From NCBI GenBank assembly GCA_900543815.1, contig UQST01000054.1, positions 1 to 15,783 of the forward strand: a stretch of DNA of 15,783 nt. Direction: 5' to 3'. Each line of letters starts with the position of its first letter. The stretch's first letter is position 1. A program made the position numbers and the translations under genes. Shown in pieces: positions 6,981 to 15,130 of the stretch. The notes under the pieces were generated by a model that saw nothing but the letters and a program-made list of their open reading frames with translations, was not told where the DNA came from and ran no database searches. Source of the DNA: an uncultured Prevotellaceae bacterium (GTDB lineage Bacteria; Bacteroidota; Bacteroidia; Bacteroidales; Bacteroidaceae).

Positions 6981-7012
6981 CTTGCTCTTGCAACGATTAT
7001 TCATTAACTTTG
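6981..7012 (+). promoter_or_regulatory. fic promoter
   Basis: CTTG (6981-6984), a 20-base spacer and TAACTTTG (7005-7012). The predicted start is near 7019, leaving a leader of about 50 nt before the ATG at 7071. Confidence 0.65.
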
Positions 7013-7029
7013 CCGCAAGATTTGCGGCA
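7011..7029. promoter_or_regulatory. Perfect palindrome over the fic -7 box
   Basis: TGCCGCAA (7011-7018) and TTGCGGCA (7022-7029) form a perfect 8-bp inverted repeat with a 3-base centre. It overlaps the end of the -7 box and the predicted transcription start. The placement fits an operator for a repressor. Alternatively it forms a hairpin at the 5' end of the mRNA. Confidence 0.5.
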
Positions 7030-7070
7030 TTATTAGGCATATAACGTTGCATTGGCATTATAAATAGAAT

Positions 7071-8366
7071 ATGTATATACACGAAAGAGACAATTGGACG
7101 GCATTCAGATGGGATGCTTCCGGGCTAACGGCAATACTGGAGAAGGTAAGCCGCAAGCAAGGTTTACTGTACGGCCGACTTGCCTCGCTCGGATTCGACG
7201 GCAAGTTGAAGGCTATGGCCGAGAACCTGACGTATGATGTGGTGTATTCCTCAGAGATAGAGGGCATCCGCCTGAATGTTGACGAGGTGCGCTCGTCTAT
7301 CGCACGGAAACTGGGCATCGAGAACATCAAATACACTGCGCCATCCCATTATGTAGATTCTGTGGTGGCGGTCATGCTGGATGCCATAAGCCACTACGAC
7401 CAGCCACTGACAAAGGAAAAGCTGTGTGCATGGCAAGCCGCATTCTTCCCCACTGGCTTCAGCGAAGGTTCACAGATAGAAGTCGGCCAATACCGCACCA
7501 ACGAGGAGCACATTGTCTCGGGAATGTTCGGCAGAGAAAAGATCCACTACATAGCCCCTGCACCGGAACGTGTGGAGGAAGAGATGGACCGATTCCTTGA
7601 CTGGTTTAACAAGGACGAGAACGTCAGTTCCGTCATCCGCTCTGCCATAGCCCACCTGTGGATGGTGAGTATCCACCCCTTTGAGGACGGCAACGGGCGC
7701 ATCGCCAGAATACTCTCCGACATGCAGTTGGCACGTGCCGAGAAGAGCGGATTACGCTTCTACAACATCTCCACACAGATAAACAAGGACAAGAAGCACT
7801 ATTACGACATCCTGGAAAAGACCCAACATGGCGATGGAGACTTAACGGAATGGATAGCGTGGTATGCCCAGACGCTGTCTGTAGCGCTTGACGAAGCAGA
7901 GGCCGCAGTGAGCACCATACTCAACAAGAGCTTCTTCTGGCAGAAAGCAGCGGCTGTGTCATTGACCCCACGCCAGACAGATGTGCTCAACCTGTTCCTT
8001 GACGGATACGAGGCAAAGATAACCTCGAAGACATGGGCATCACTTGCCAAGTGCTCCAGAGACACTGCCATTCGCGACATACAGAATCTGGTGGACAAAG
8101 GAATCCTTCGTGAGGACATCCCTGGAGCCAAGCGTCCAAGCTATTCCATCATATACAACCCTGACGACATCACGGAGTTCTTCTCCGACATCAAGTTTGT
8201 GGAGGACGACGGCAACTGGTATGTGACGGCATTGTACAAAGGCAGAACGCCCATACGCGAGAGGCTACTGCCCCTGGACGCTGAGCGCTACCAGAAGGGA
8301 GAGCTGCCCTTGGACAATCTGCTCTCCAAGTATTGCTCATATATAAGAACAAGTGACTTGGGATGA
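7071..8366 (+). CDS. Fic family protein with winged-helix domain
   Basis: A 431-residue Fic-domain protein, the fold that usually transfers AMP from ATP to a hydroxyl on a target protein. The catalytic motif HPFEDGNGR is intact at 202-210, with His202. An inhibitory motif S-x-x-x-E-G lies at 60-65 (SSEIEG), before the Fic core. That is the class II arrangement, in which Glu64 would block ATP until released. The N-terminal region (about 1-85) resembles the DUF4172-type helical part of Bacteroidetes Fic proteins. Residues about 297-350 (LTPRQTDVLNLFL onward) look like a winged helix, so the protein may bind DNA or use it to choose partners. The last ~60 residues (370-431) form an extra segment that I cannot assign. 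No antitoxin gene is adjacent, in keeping with built-in inhibition. Targets are unknown. Confidence 0.88.
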   Translation: MYIHERDNWTAFRWDASGLTAILEKVSRKQGLLYGRLASLGFDGKLKAMAENLTYDVVYSSEIEGIRLNVDEVRSSIARKLGIENIKYTAPSHYVDSVVAVMLDAISHYDQPLTKEKLCAWQAAFFPTGFSEGSQIEVGQYRTNEEHIVSGMFGREKIHYIAPAPERVEEEMDRFLDWFNKDENVSSVIRSAIAHLWMVSIHPFEDGNGRIARILSDMQLARAEKSGLRFYNISTQINKDKKHYYDILEKTQHGDGDLTEWIAWYAQTLSVALDEAEAAVSTILNKSFFWQKAAAVSLTPRQTDVLNLFLDGYEAKITSKTWASLAKCSRDTAIRDIQNLVDKGILREDIPGAKRPSYSIIYNPDDITEFFSDIKFVEDDGNWYVTALYKGRTPIRERLLPLDAERYQKGELPLDNLLSKYCSYIRTSDLG

Positions 8367-8493
8367 GCCAAGCGGAAACTGCAGAACCTCTGTAGGGAAT
8401 CAAAGGAAAGAGGAAACAGCACGGATTCGGTGGGCAGTCAGGATCAAAGGAAACTCCAACTACATGCCCGAAGTCCCCCTTCCATAAAGAAAA

Positions 8494-8559
8494 CTGGCAT
8501 TCATTTATCCTGGAGGGCAGCGTATGCCGCGAGGATAATGAATGCCAGCAGTGTTTTTC
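8494..8559 (+). terminator. fic terminator
   Basis: A 17-bp stem with a single bulged T (8494-8511 with 8532-8548) and a 20-nt loop that holds a further GGCA/TGCC pairing is followed by TTTTTCT (8553-8559). It is a strong intrinsic terminator about 130 bases after the fic stop. Confidence 0.75.
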
Positions 8560-8587
8560 TAAAGGGCCAATGCCCATGGTATAAATG

Positions 8588-8640
8588 AGGGACGGGAGAG
8601 GCCGGGTGCGTGGGGGAAGTCACCAGCGGCCTCCGTCCCT
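8588..8640 (-). terminator. Hairpin after the surface-protein gene
   Basis: GGGACG (8589-8594) pairs with 8634-8639, GAGGCCG (8598-8604) with 8627-8633, and GGTG (8605-8608) with CACC (8621-8624), giving about 17 pairs with small bulges. It lies 14 bases beyond the stop codon of the minus-strand gene. The following T-content on the minus strand is modest (CATTTATACC). Confidence 0.6.
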
Positions 8641-8653
8641 GAGTAGGTTTGGG

Positions 8654-11152
8654 TTATTTCTTCGTTACCTTCTTGCCGTTGACAATATAGATGCCCGACG
8701 GCAGTTTCTCAAACGGGGTGTCGAGGCGGTTGCCTGTGAGGGTGTAGATGCCCTTAAGCTTCTGGCCGGGAGCGGCAAGAATCTCTTCGATGCCGTCAGG
8801 ATTGCCATGAGGACGAACTTCCACTTCGGCTCCCAGTGCACGCAACTTCTCGGCCGCTTCATCGGCTACGAGCAGCGTCAGGTTCTCTGCGATGACGGAT
8901 GGAGCATTATCATAAAGCTGCGAACACTCAAGCAGTCCAAGTCCAGTGAGTTCCCTGATAATCTTGACTATTGGCGCCTTACTGTTGCCGTCATTCGATT
9001 GTTTCAGCAGCACCAGGTCAGACTGTTGCACAACGGGGCTGATGACCACAGTTCCCAACCAAGGCGCGCCGTTCAACATCACATAGTGGTCAGTAGTATT
9101 GTACTCGCCACCTTCGGGAGTTACTATCCGGCAGCCCAGGAGGCTGAGTGACTTCAGGTCAGCGATAGGCGCATAGTCTCCTCCAGTTGCCTTGACCGTA
9201 GCAGCCCTGACTATGAGTCTCTCCACCGAGCCATCCTCTCCTGCTATACCCCAAGAGCCAGAGGCAATCACGGTGCACCCGTCGATGACGAGATCCTTGA
9301 ACATATATATGCCACAACGCTCACCTTTAGACGCCACATTCAATGTGCCTTCGCCATTGATGGTCGCATTGCCCTTGAGCATCAGTACAGCTGCATCATC
9401 ATTGGTCAGGGTGACATCGTTGGAGACATTGATTGTGAGTTCCTTGTCTCCTGACATGAAGATAGCATTGGTAGAACCGCCATCTATTGTGGCACCATCC
9501 AGATAGAGGGTATAGGTTTCGGGATCAAAGCTGACCTTGCCTTCTACCCCACTGATAGAACTGAGGTCGCCACAGTTGCCCCTTGTCACCTCCGTGCCGG
9601 CTATCATGAGACCGAAATCCTCCTTCTTGGTGGTCACCTCCCGCGCCTCGCTGCGCGTATAGTTTCCGCAAGCATCCATGACCAGAAGACGTATCAAGTA
9701 AGTGGTGTTGGGCTCGACATCCTCCTTTATCACATACGATGTGGAGTTGCCCACTTTGTGCATGTGCCAACCTGTATCGCCCTTCTTTTGGTATTCCACC
9801 GTATATCGCAACTCTTCCTGAGGCGTGTCATTGTCTTTGCCATGAGTCCAGGAGAGTGCTATGCTATTGTCTGTCACCTCTCCCAGCGTAACATTACCCA
9901 CCTTGGGCTTCGTCCCTTCGGTACGGAAAGTGACGTCAAACTCATACGTGTTGCCATCACCATTTTTATCATCGGTAATCGTTCCCCAGAATTGCAAGCC
10001 ATACCTTCCGCTCCTGGGATCACCACCATAGGCAACCAAGATACCAGTCTTGAAGAGGGCCGAGCCAAAAGATTCCTCGCCCGAAGAGTGAACGACAAGG
10101 TGGCCATCCTTCACATATCTTATTATCCAGCTGGTTTGCCCCTCATGAACTGGCTCATAACGGTTGAGATAAGTCATCTCACCTGAGGCGTGCAGGGCAT
10201 TGTTGCCCAAGATATCCAATCTCTCCTTCTTGTCTTTGGAAAGATAGTAGGAAATAGAGAAAGCGTTGTCATCCCCATAGACAGATACTACCTGTGGGTT
10301 ATACAAAGGCTTGGACTCTCCGTTGATCTTAACGGAAGCCACAGGCCAAGGCTTTTCCTTGGTGGTCACTTTCACTTCACCATATCGTGTAGAGTTTCCG
10401 CACACATCCTTAACAAGAATGTCAACCAGATAGGTTGTAGCACGATCAAGGTCCTCGAGCACGAATGAGCCGATGTTCTCGGTAACTGTTGGCATATACC
10501 AACCAGGAACGCCTTCCTTCATACACACCACCGTATAAGTCAGATCCTCTTGCGGAGTATCGTTGTCCGTAGCAAGCGTCCAAGAGAGAGCGATGGAACA
10601 ATCGGTTACTTTTCCAATGGTGAGCGTGCCCGCTGTAGGAGGAGTCCATTCGGTTCGGAAATCGACATCAAAGGTATAGGCATTCCCATCACCCTTCACA
10701 TTGTCAGTAATCCTACCGTAAAGGGTCAGGCCGAAACGCCCTCCCAAGGGGTTACCTTTGACAAAGAAGGCTCCAGACTCAAAGAGAGCCGTCTCATAAG
10801 AAGCATAACCCACTGTCTGCACCGCAAATCTATCATCCCTGACGTATCTCACGACCCAGGGGCATTGGCCCTCGACAATAGACTGATGACTTTTAATAGA
10901 GACATACTCGCCAGTGGCATGACGGTCATTGTCGCCCATTACCAGCAACCTCTCTTTCCTGTCCTGAGACAGGTAGATGACGATGCTGAATGCGTTGTCG
11001 TATCCAGAGACTTCATTTACGTCGTGTCCGTACACCTGTTTGCTCACTCCATTGATCTCGACTTTGTTACCCGCCATCATGGGCAACGTGAACATTGTCA
11101 CCAAGAATGCGGCCATCACCGCCATCATTCTTCTGAGTAAATTAGTTTTCAT
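8654..11152 (-). CDS. Secreted multidomain protein (FN3-like, L7/L12-like region)
   Basis: An 832-residue exported protein. Residues 1-28 form a signal peptide. Two related modules follow, about 29-269 and 270-510, each with an unassigned beta-rich part (FSIVIYLSQDRKERL and FSISYYLSKDKKERL at its start) and an FN3-like domain (about 170-267 and 413-510; shared IALSWT and NDTPQE). Residues about 512-705 look like a beta-rich, possibly helical-repeat domain (SFDPETYTLYLDGATI). Residues about 725-779 resemble the C-terminal domain of ribosomal protein L7/L12 (VKIIRELTGLGL, AAEKLRALGAEVEV). The last ~38 residues, with GIYTLTG and LPSGIYIVNGKK, are the sorting-like tail common in Prevotella surface proteins. 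The role may be adhesion or binding; no enzyme motif is visible. It starts 12 bases after the small open frame at 11165-11497, so both may be one transcript. It faces the hybrid regulator. Confidence 0.8.
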   Translation of the reverse strand: MKTNLLRRMMAVMAAFLVTMFTLPMMAGNKVEINGVSKQVYGHDVNEVSGYDNAFSIVIYLSQDRKERLLVMGDNDRHATGEYVSIKSHQSIVEGQCPWVVRYVRDDRFAVQTVGYASYETALFESGAFFVKGNPLGGRFGLTLYGRITDNVKGDGNAYTFDVDFRTEWTPPTAGTLTIGKVTDCSIALSWTLATDNDTPQEDLTYTVVCMKEGVPGWYMPTVTENIGSFVLEDLDRATTYLVDILVKDVCGNSTRYGEVKVTTKEKPWPVASVKINGESKPLYNPQVVSVYGDDNAFSISYYLSKDKKERLDILGNNALHASGEMTYLNRYEPVHEGQTSWIIRYVKDGHLVVHSSGEESFGSALFKTGILVAYGGDPRSGRYGLQFWGTITDDKNGDGNTYEFDVTFRTEGTKPKVGNVTLGEVTDNSIALSWTHGKDNDTPQEELRYTVEYQKKGDTGWHMHKVGNSTSYVIKEDVEPNTTYLIRLLVMDACGNYTRSEAREVTTKKEDFGLMIAGTEVTRGNCGDLSSISGVEGKVSFDPETYTLYLDGATIDGGSTNAIFMSGDKELTINVSNDVTLTNDDAAVLMLKGNATINGEGTLNVASKGERCGIYMFKDLVIDGCTVIASGSWGIAGEDGSVERLIVRAATVKATGGDYAPIADLKSLSLLGCRIVTPEGGEYNTTDHYVMLNGAPWLGTVVISPVVQQSDLVLLKQSNDGNSKAPIVKIIRELTGLGLLECSQLYDNAPSVIAENLTLLVADEAAEKLRALGAEVEVRPHGNPDGIEEILAAPGQKLKGIYTLTGNRLDTPFEKLPSGIYIVNGKKVTKK

Positions 11153-11164
11153 TCCAGTAAGGTT

Positions 11165-11497
11165 TTATAGTTGAACATTCAATAATTGCTTTACCTTATT
11201 ATATAAGAGACGTACATGCCTGATGCCGGCTGACAGAAGGCTGCCTATGCGATGCCTGCAGCTGCAAGCGGTCGGCTCTCTGGACTTCTGTTCGGGAGGA
11301 GGGTTCTCGGGATGATCACCGAAGGTATCACCGCGTGGCACTCCGTCCTGCCCGTCTTCCTGCCCACGGCACTCACCCTCGCTGCGGTCGGGAGGCGTAT
11401 CTCCCAACTCGCTTATGGCATCGAGCAGATCAAAGTATTTCTCAGAGAACCTGAGGTTGCGCCGCTGCCTTTCGGTGAGTTTGTTGCCAGATTTCAT
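11165..11497 (-). CDS. Possible 110-residue small protein
   Basis: The frame begins with a charged, helix-prone segment (MKSGNKLTERQRRNLRFSEK) that reads like a real protein start. Its middle is rich in Gly, Asp, Glu and Pro, and it ends in a basic helical segment. I do not recognise a family. Support comes from position: a -7 box TAGTTTTG lies 35 bases upstream, and the frame ends 12 bases before the surface-protein start on the same strand. Against it, the low-complexity middle could be chance, and a long frame is also open on the other strand. There is no signal peptide or membrane segment. Confidence 0.4.
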   Translation of the reverse strand: MKSGNKLTERQRRNLRFSEKYFDLLDAISELGDTPPDRSEGECRGQEDGQDGVPRGDTFGDHPENPPPEQKSREPTACSCRHRIGSLLSAGIRHVRLLYNKVKQLLNVQL

Positions 11498-11531
11498 GAC
11501 CGTGGGCTTTTACCTGTTTCAGAATCTGCTG

Positions 11532-11539
11532 CAAAACTA
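11532..11539 (-). promoter_or_regulatory. -7 box for the surface-protein unit
   Basis: TAGTTTTG on the minus strand matches TAnnTTTG. No -33 element has proper spacing (the nearest TTTG, 11557-11554, leaves only 14 bases). This fits a promoter that needs an activator, as the motif array just upstream suggests. No comparable -7 box was seen directly before 11152. Confidence 0.45.
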
Positions 11540-11561
11540 AAGACGGATGAAGCCAAATGAC

Positions 11562-11631
11562 CTATCTCTATCGGCAAAAAACTATCTCCAGCGGACATTC
11601 TGCAACCCGCCAGCCTATCTCCATCGGACAT
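11562..11631. repeat. Three imperfect copies of CTATCTCCATCGGACAT
   Basis: CTATCTCTATCGG (11562-11574), CTATCTCCAGCGGACAT (11582-11598) and CTATCTCCATCGGACAT (11615-11631) are in the same orientation, with starts 20 and 33 bases apart, about two and three helix turns. They lie upstream of the minus-strand -7 box and between that unit and the hybrid regulator gene. Direct repeats of this size are typical sites for AraC-family proteins. Confidence 0.5.
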
Positions 11632-11815
11632 CACTTAGGCATACCGCCCTAAAGGACAGAAGATTGCAAATGATATTTTTAGCCTTTTTAACAAACAGGG
11701 AATTCTGCCTGACAGAATGTTCCTGAGCAGATATTTTGCCGCACTTTATCTGCCAGAAGCCACCGGAAGCCTCAGCACACAAAGGCGGGAGCGGGTGAAA
11801 AAATATGGATTCAGG
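11632..11815. other. Intergenic spacer before the hybrid regulator
   Basis: No gene or clear RNA structure is seen. The minus-strand frame that spans this stretch is short and lacks family features. Confidence 0.35.
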
Positions 11816-11847
11816 CTTGTTCATCTCTCAGAGAAGTTGTAACTTTG
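11816..11847 (+). promoter_or_regulatory. Promoter of the hybrid regulator gene
   Basis: CTTG (11816-11819), a 20-base spacer and TAACTTTG (11840-11847). Predicted start near 11854, leader about 34 nt. Confidence 0.65.
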
Positions 11848-11887
11848 ACCTTGACAAACACGTAAAATCCTTTCTGAAAACATACAT

Positions 11888-14779
11888 ATGCAGCAACATA
11901 TTCATGAAAATCCGGCACAGGCAGAGCCTCATCAGAGTCCATCAAGGGCCAACAGAGGCAGGCGCCATCGCATGATGCAAACAGCCATAGGCATGCTGCT
12001 CATAGCCGTCATCTCGCTGGCATCATGCAGGAAGGCAGCCAACACGGCACCTGCCTACACCGACCGTGAGCGGCTGCTGCTGGACACTACCAACAACCAT
12101 ACGAGAAACATCGACTCGCTGATGGTGCTCGTGAACACATACAGCAAGCAGGGTGACCGCTGCAGGGAGATGGCAGCGCTGGCTGCACTGGGCCATGGAT
12201 ACCAGACATCCAACAGATACTCGGATGCCGTGAAGGCTCACCAGAAGCAACTGGCCATAGCCGAAGAACTGGACGACACACTGATGAAAGCCAGCGCTCT
12301 GAATGACCTGGGTGTGAACTACCGCCGGCTGGGACTGCACTACGACGGTCTGGACTATCACCTGCGGGCTGTGGAGACCAGTCTGCTCTACCCCGACAAC
12401 AAAGTGAGCCGCAAGATGCTCAAGTGCCGCGCCATTGGCTACAACGGAGCAGGCAACGTGTATCTGGCCATCGGCAGTTATCAGAAGGCTGACGAGATGC
12501 TGCGCAAGGCACTGGCCGTAGAGACCCGGCTGGGCAGTCACCTGGGTATGAACGTTGACCTCTCCAACCTGGGAATCGTGTATGAGCGGCGAGGATTGCT
12601 GGATTCTGCCTGGACATATTATAAGGAGTCGATGCGTCACAGCGAACTGGCAGGCAGCTATACGGGCAAAGCCTACGGGCATCTCAATTACGGACGGCTG
12701 TATGCCTTGAAGGACAACTACCGCAAGGCCATCAGCGAGTTCAGGAAATCAATAAGCCTGCTGCACGAAGACCGCGACCTCTGGCTGTGGCTACAACCCA
12801 CTCTGGCCCTGGCAGACGCATACATAGAAGCAGGAATGGCCGACAGCGCACGACTGCAGCTCAATCTGGCACAGGAAACAGCCAACCGCATACAGGCCAG
12901 AGAATATCTGCCCAAGATAGACCGCATAAAGGCCAAACTGCAGGAGCGGGAGGGTAACTACCAGGAAGCACTGGCACACTACCGCAAGGCGGAAGCCCAG
13001 GAAGACAGCATGCTCAACGCGCGCAACCTCTTTGAGATAGAGATCCTGCAAAGCAGCATCAGCAGCCGACGACAGGCCAAAGCCGACGAAGAGCGCAATG
13101 CCGAGCTGCTGCGCGAGCGATGGACCAAGCGTGTAGCCTTCATCGTACTGCTGGCGCTGTCGGTACTGTTTGCCATCGTGCTGCACATACAGCGTCTGCG
13201 GCGCCAGAACCACCTGAAGCTAAAGAAGATGTCCACCATGCGCGAGCACTTCTTCACCAACATCACCCACGAGTTCCGCACGCCGCTCACCGTCATACTG
13301 GGCTTGAGCCATGACCTCACACAGGACAAAGACTGCCCGCAGAGCGTGAGGGAGAAAGCCGAGACCATAGAGCGGCAGGGCGGCAGTCTGCTGGCACTCA
13401 TCAACCAGCTGCTCGACATCTCGAAGGTGAAGTCAGCTGTGGGCAACGCCAACTGGCGCAACGGAGATATCACCGCCTATATGACCATGATAGCCGAGAG
13501 CTACAGAGACTATGCCCAAAGCCGACACATAGACCTGCAGTTCACCACACGCGAGGCGATAGTGATGGACTTCGTACCCGACTATGTGAGGAAGGTGACC
13601 GACAACCTGCTGTCCAACGCATTCAAGTTCACACCCGAATACGGCAGAATCAGTGTGAACATGTGGCAGAAAGGCGAGCGCCTGTTCATTGACGTAGCCG
13701 ACACAGGCGCAGGCATGGACGATGATACGCTCACACACATCTTCGAACCGTTCTATCAGGCAGAAAGCGACGCGAAGCATATAGGCACAGGCGTGGGACT
13801 GGCCTTGGTGAAGCAGATCATCGACTCAGTCGGCGGTTCCATCATAGTGGAAAGCGCGTTGGGAAAGGGCACCACCTTCCATCTGTCCATACCTATCCAC
13901 AACGAGATAAAGCAGAAACTGACCGACTTTGCCGTGGGCAGCGCACCTGTGCAAAGAGGAGAAGAGCCCGAACTGACCGACTGCGAAGGCGACGACAGCC
14001 AGTGCCGGCTGCTCATCATAGAGGACAACCACGACATTGCAGCCTACATCGGTTCGCAGTTTGACAGCCGTTATGCCATCTCCTATGCCGACAACGGGCG
14101 CTACGGACTGGAGAAAGCACAGGAACTGGTGCCCGACATCATCATCACCGACCTGATGATGCCGGAGATGGATGGACTGGAACTGTGCCGGCAAGTGCGC
14201 AGCAACGACATCACCGACCATATTCCCATCATCATCGTAACTGCCAAGATAACGGAGGAAGAGCGCATCAAGGGACTGGAAGCCGGTGCCGACGCCTATC
14301 TGTCAAAGCCCTTCAACGCCGACGAATTGCACATGAGGGTGGAGAAACTGCTGGAAGGCAGGCGTCTCCTGCAGGCGAAGTTTGCCGGAATGATACAGGA
14401 GCGCAAGAGCGAGGAAGAGCCTGATGACAACAAGACAGACGAGATGGACCTGCGCTTCCTGGCCAAAGTGTCGAGTCTGGTGAACAGGCAACTGGACCGC
14501 AACGGGAAGGTGGATGTCAGCTTCCTGGCCTCTGCTGTGTGCATGAGTCCCAGACAGTTCAACCGCAAGATAAACGCTCTGGTGGGATACACACCCTTGG
14601 CCTATATCCAGCGCCTCAAGATAAAGCGCTCGTGCAACCTGCTTGAGAGGAATCCCAATATCAGTATGGCCGAAGTGGCCTACCGATGTGGTTTCGATGC
14701 CTACCCCAACTTCGTGCGCGCTTTCAAGAACGTGTGTGGCGTCACACCCACCGAATACAAGAAGAAGAACGAACTGTGA
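11888..14779 (+). CDS. Hybrid two-component regulator (TPR sensor, AraC output)
   Basis: A 963-residue one-protein two-component system. In order: hydrophobic signal or membrane segment about 30-46 ending in LASC47, a possible lipobox; TPR-type helical repeats about 60-395 as sensor; membrane helix about 413-433; HisKA with HEFRTPL and phospho-acceptor His461; HATPase with N-box DNLLSNAFKF (572-581), G1 DTGAGM (605-610) and G2 GTGVGLALV (633-641); receiver domain with acidic pair 712-713, phospho-acceptor Asp755 (TDLMMPEMDG), Thr785 and Lys807; AraC-type helix-turn-helix about 865-960. All catalytic residues are present. It lacks the beta-propeller sensor of many polysaccharide-locus regulators. 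The ATG at 11888 is the first after the promoter, but a start at 11972 (Met29) would remove an odd hydrophilic 28-residue lead before the signal segment. Its target may be the divergent surface-protein unit (inference). Confidence 0.92.
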   Translation: MQQHIHENPAQAEPHQSPSRANRGRRHRMMQTAIGMLLIAVISLASCRKAANTAPAYTDRERLLLDTTNNHTRNIDSLMVLVNTYSKQGDRCREMAALAALGHGYQTSNRYSDAVKAHQKQLAIAEELDDTLMKASALNDLGVNYRRLGLHYDGLDYHLRAVETSLLYPDNKVSRKMLKCRAIGYNGAGNVYLAIGSYQKADEMLRKALAVETRLGSHLGMNVDLSNLGIVYERRGLLDSAWTYYKESMRHSELAGSYTGKAYGHLNYGRLYALKDNYRKAISEFRKSISLLHEDRDLWLWLQPTLALADAYIEAGMADSARLQLNLAQETANRIQAREYLPKIDRIKAKLQEREGNYQEALAHYRKAEAQEDSMLNARNLFEIEILQSSISSRRQAKADEERNAELLRERWTKRVAFIVLLALSVLFAIVLHIQRLRRQNHLKLKKMSTMREHFFTNITHEFRTPLTVILGLSHDLTQDKDCPQSVREKAETIERQGGSLLALINQLLDISKVKSAVGNANWRNGDITAYMTMIAESYRDYAQSRHIDLQFTTREAIVMDFVPDYVRKVTDNLLSNAFKFTPEYGRISVNMWQKGERLFIDVADTGAGMDDDTLTHIFEPFYQAESDAKHIGTGVGLALVKQIIDSVGGSIIVESALGKGTTFHLSIPIHNEIKQKLTDFAVGSAPVQRGEEPELTDCEGDDSQCRLLIIEDNHDIAAYIGSQFDSRYAISYADNGRYGLEKAQELVPDIIITDLMMPEMDGLELCRQVRSNDITDHIPIIIVTAKITEEERIKGLEAGADAYLSKPFNADELHMRVEKLLEGRRLLQAKFAGMIQERKSEEEPDDNKTDEMDLRFLAKVSSLVNRQLDRNGKVDVSFLASAVCMSPRQFNRKINALVGYTPLAYIQRLKIKRSCNLLERNPNISMAEVAYRCGFDAYPNFVRAFKNVCGVTPTEYKKKNEL

Positions 14780-14990
14780 GTGGCAACAGCCACGGGAGAT
14801 TGAGCCTAAAGGGACTGCACGCCAACAAAGGGCTATACATTATTATATATACATTCGTACGAAGTATATGCAAACGCGAAAGGAGTTCGCCACCACATGC
14901 ATACTGAAAGCCCGGCAAGTAACAGCCCAGCGCAATACCCTTGGAATGAATGCACGAAGCAACACGGATGATCAGAAGAGTAAAAAAAAA
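14780..14990. other. Region after the hybrid regulator
   Basis: A small hairpin GTGGC-AACA-GCCAC (14780-14793) follows the stop codon without a T-run, so it is a poor terminator. A palindrome lies at 14847-14869: ATATAC, one unpaired A, TTCGTACGAA, GTATAT. No gene is seen. Confidence 0.4.
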
Positions 14991-15045
14991 CATCTGGTTT
15001 CCATCCGTCTGCAAATCAATGCTGAATAACGGTGGAAACCAGATG
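14982..15045 (-). terminator. Terminator for the minus-strand peptide unit
   Basis: CATCTGGTTTCCA plus CC (14991-15006, one bulged T) pairs with 15031-15045, 15 pairs. On the minus strand it is followed by nine T (complement of 14982-14990). It is a textbook intrinsic terminator about 85 bases beyond the 52-residue peptide gene. Confidence 0.85.
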
Positions 15046-15095
15046 GTCTGATGTTTCTTGATGTAAGTTGCGCTGACGACTACATCTCAACGCTG

Positions 15096-15120
15096 TCGTG
15101 AGAGTTCTACTCTGTCACGA
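15096..15120 (-). other. Hairpin behind the 52-residue peptide gene
   Basis: TCGTGA and GAG (15096-15104) pair with CTC (15110-15112) and TCACGA (15115-15120), with a two-base bulge. It lies 10 bases past the stop codon, before the strong terminator. It may protect the mRNA 3' end; no function is assigned. Confidence 0.4.
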
Positions 15121-15130
15121 TAGTAGGCGC

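Noticed and set aside
14854..14863. loxP-like TTCGTACGAA
   Set aside because: The arm and spacer layout of loxP is not present, and no recombinase gene is in the window.
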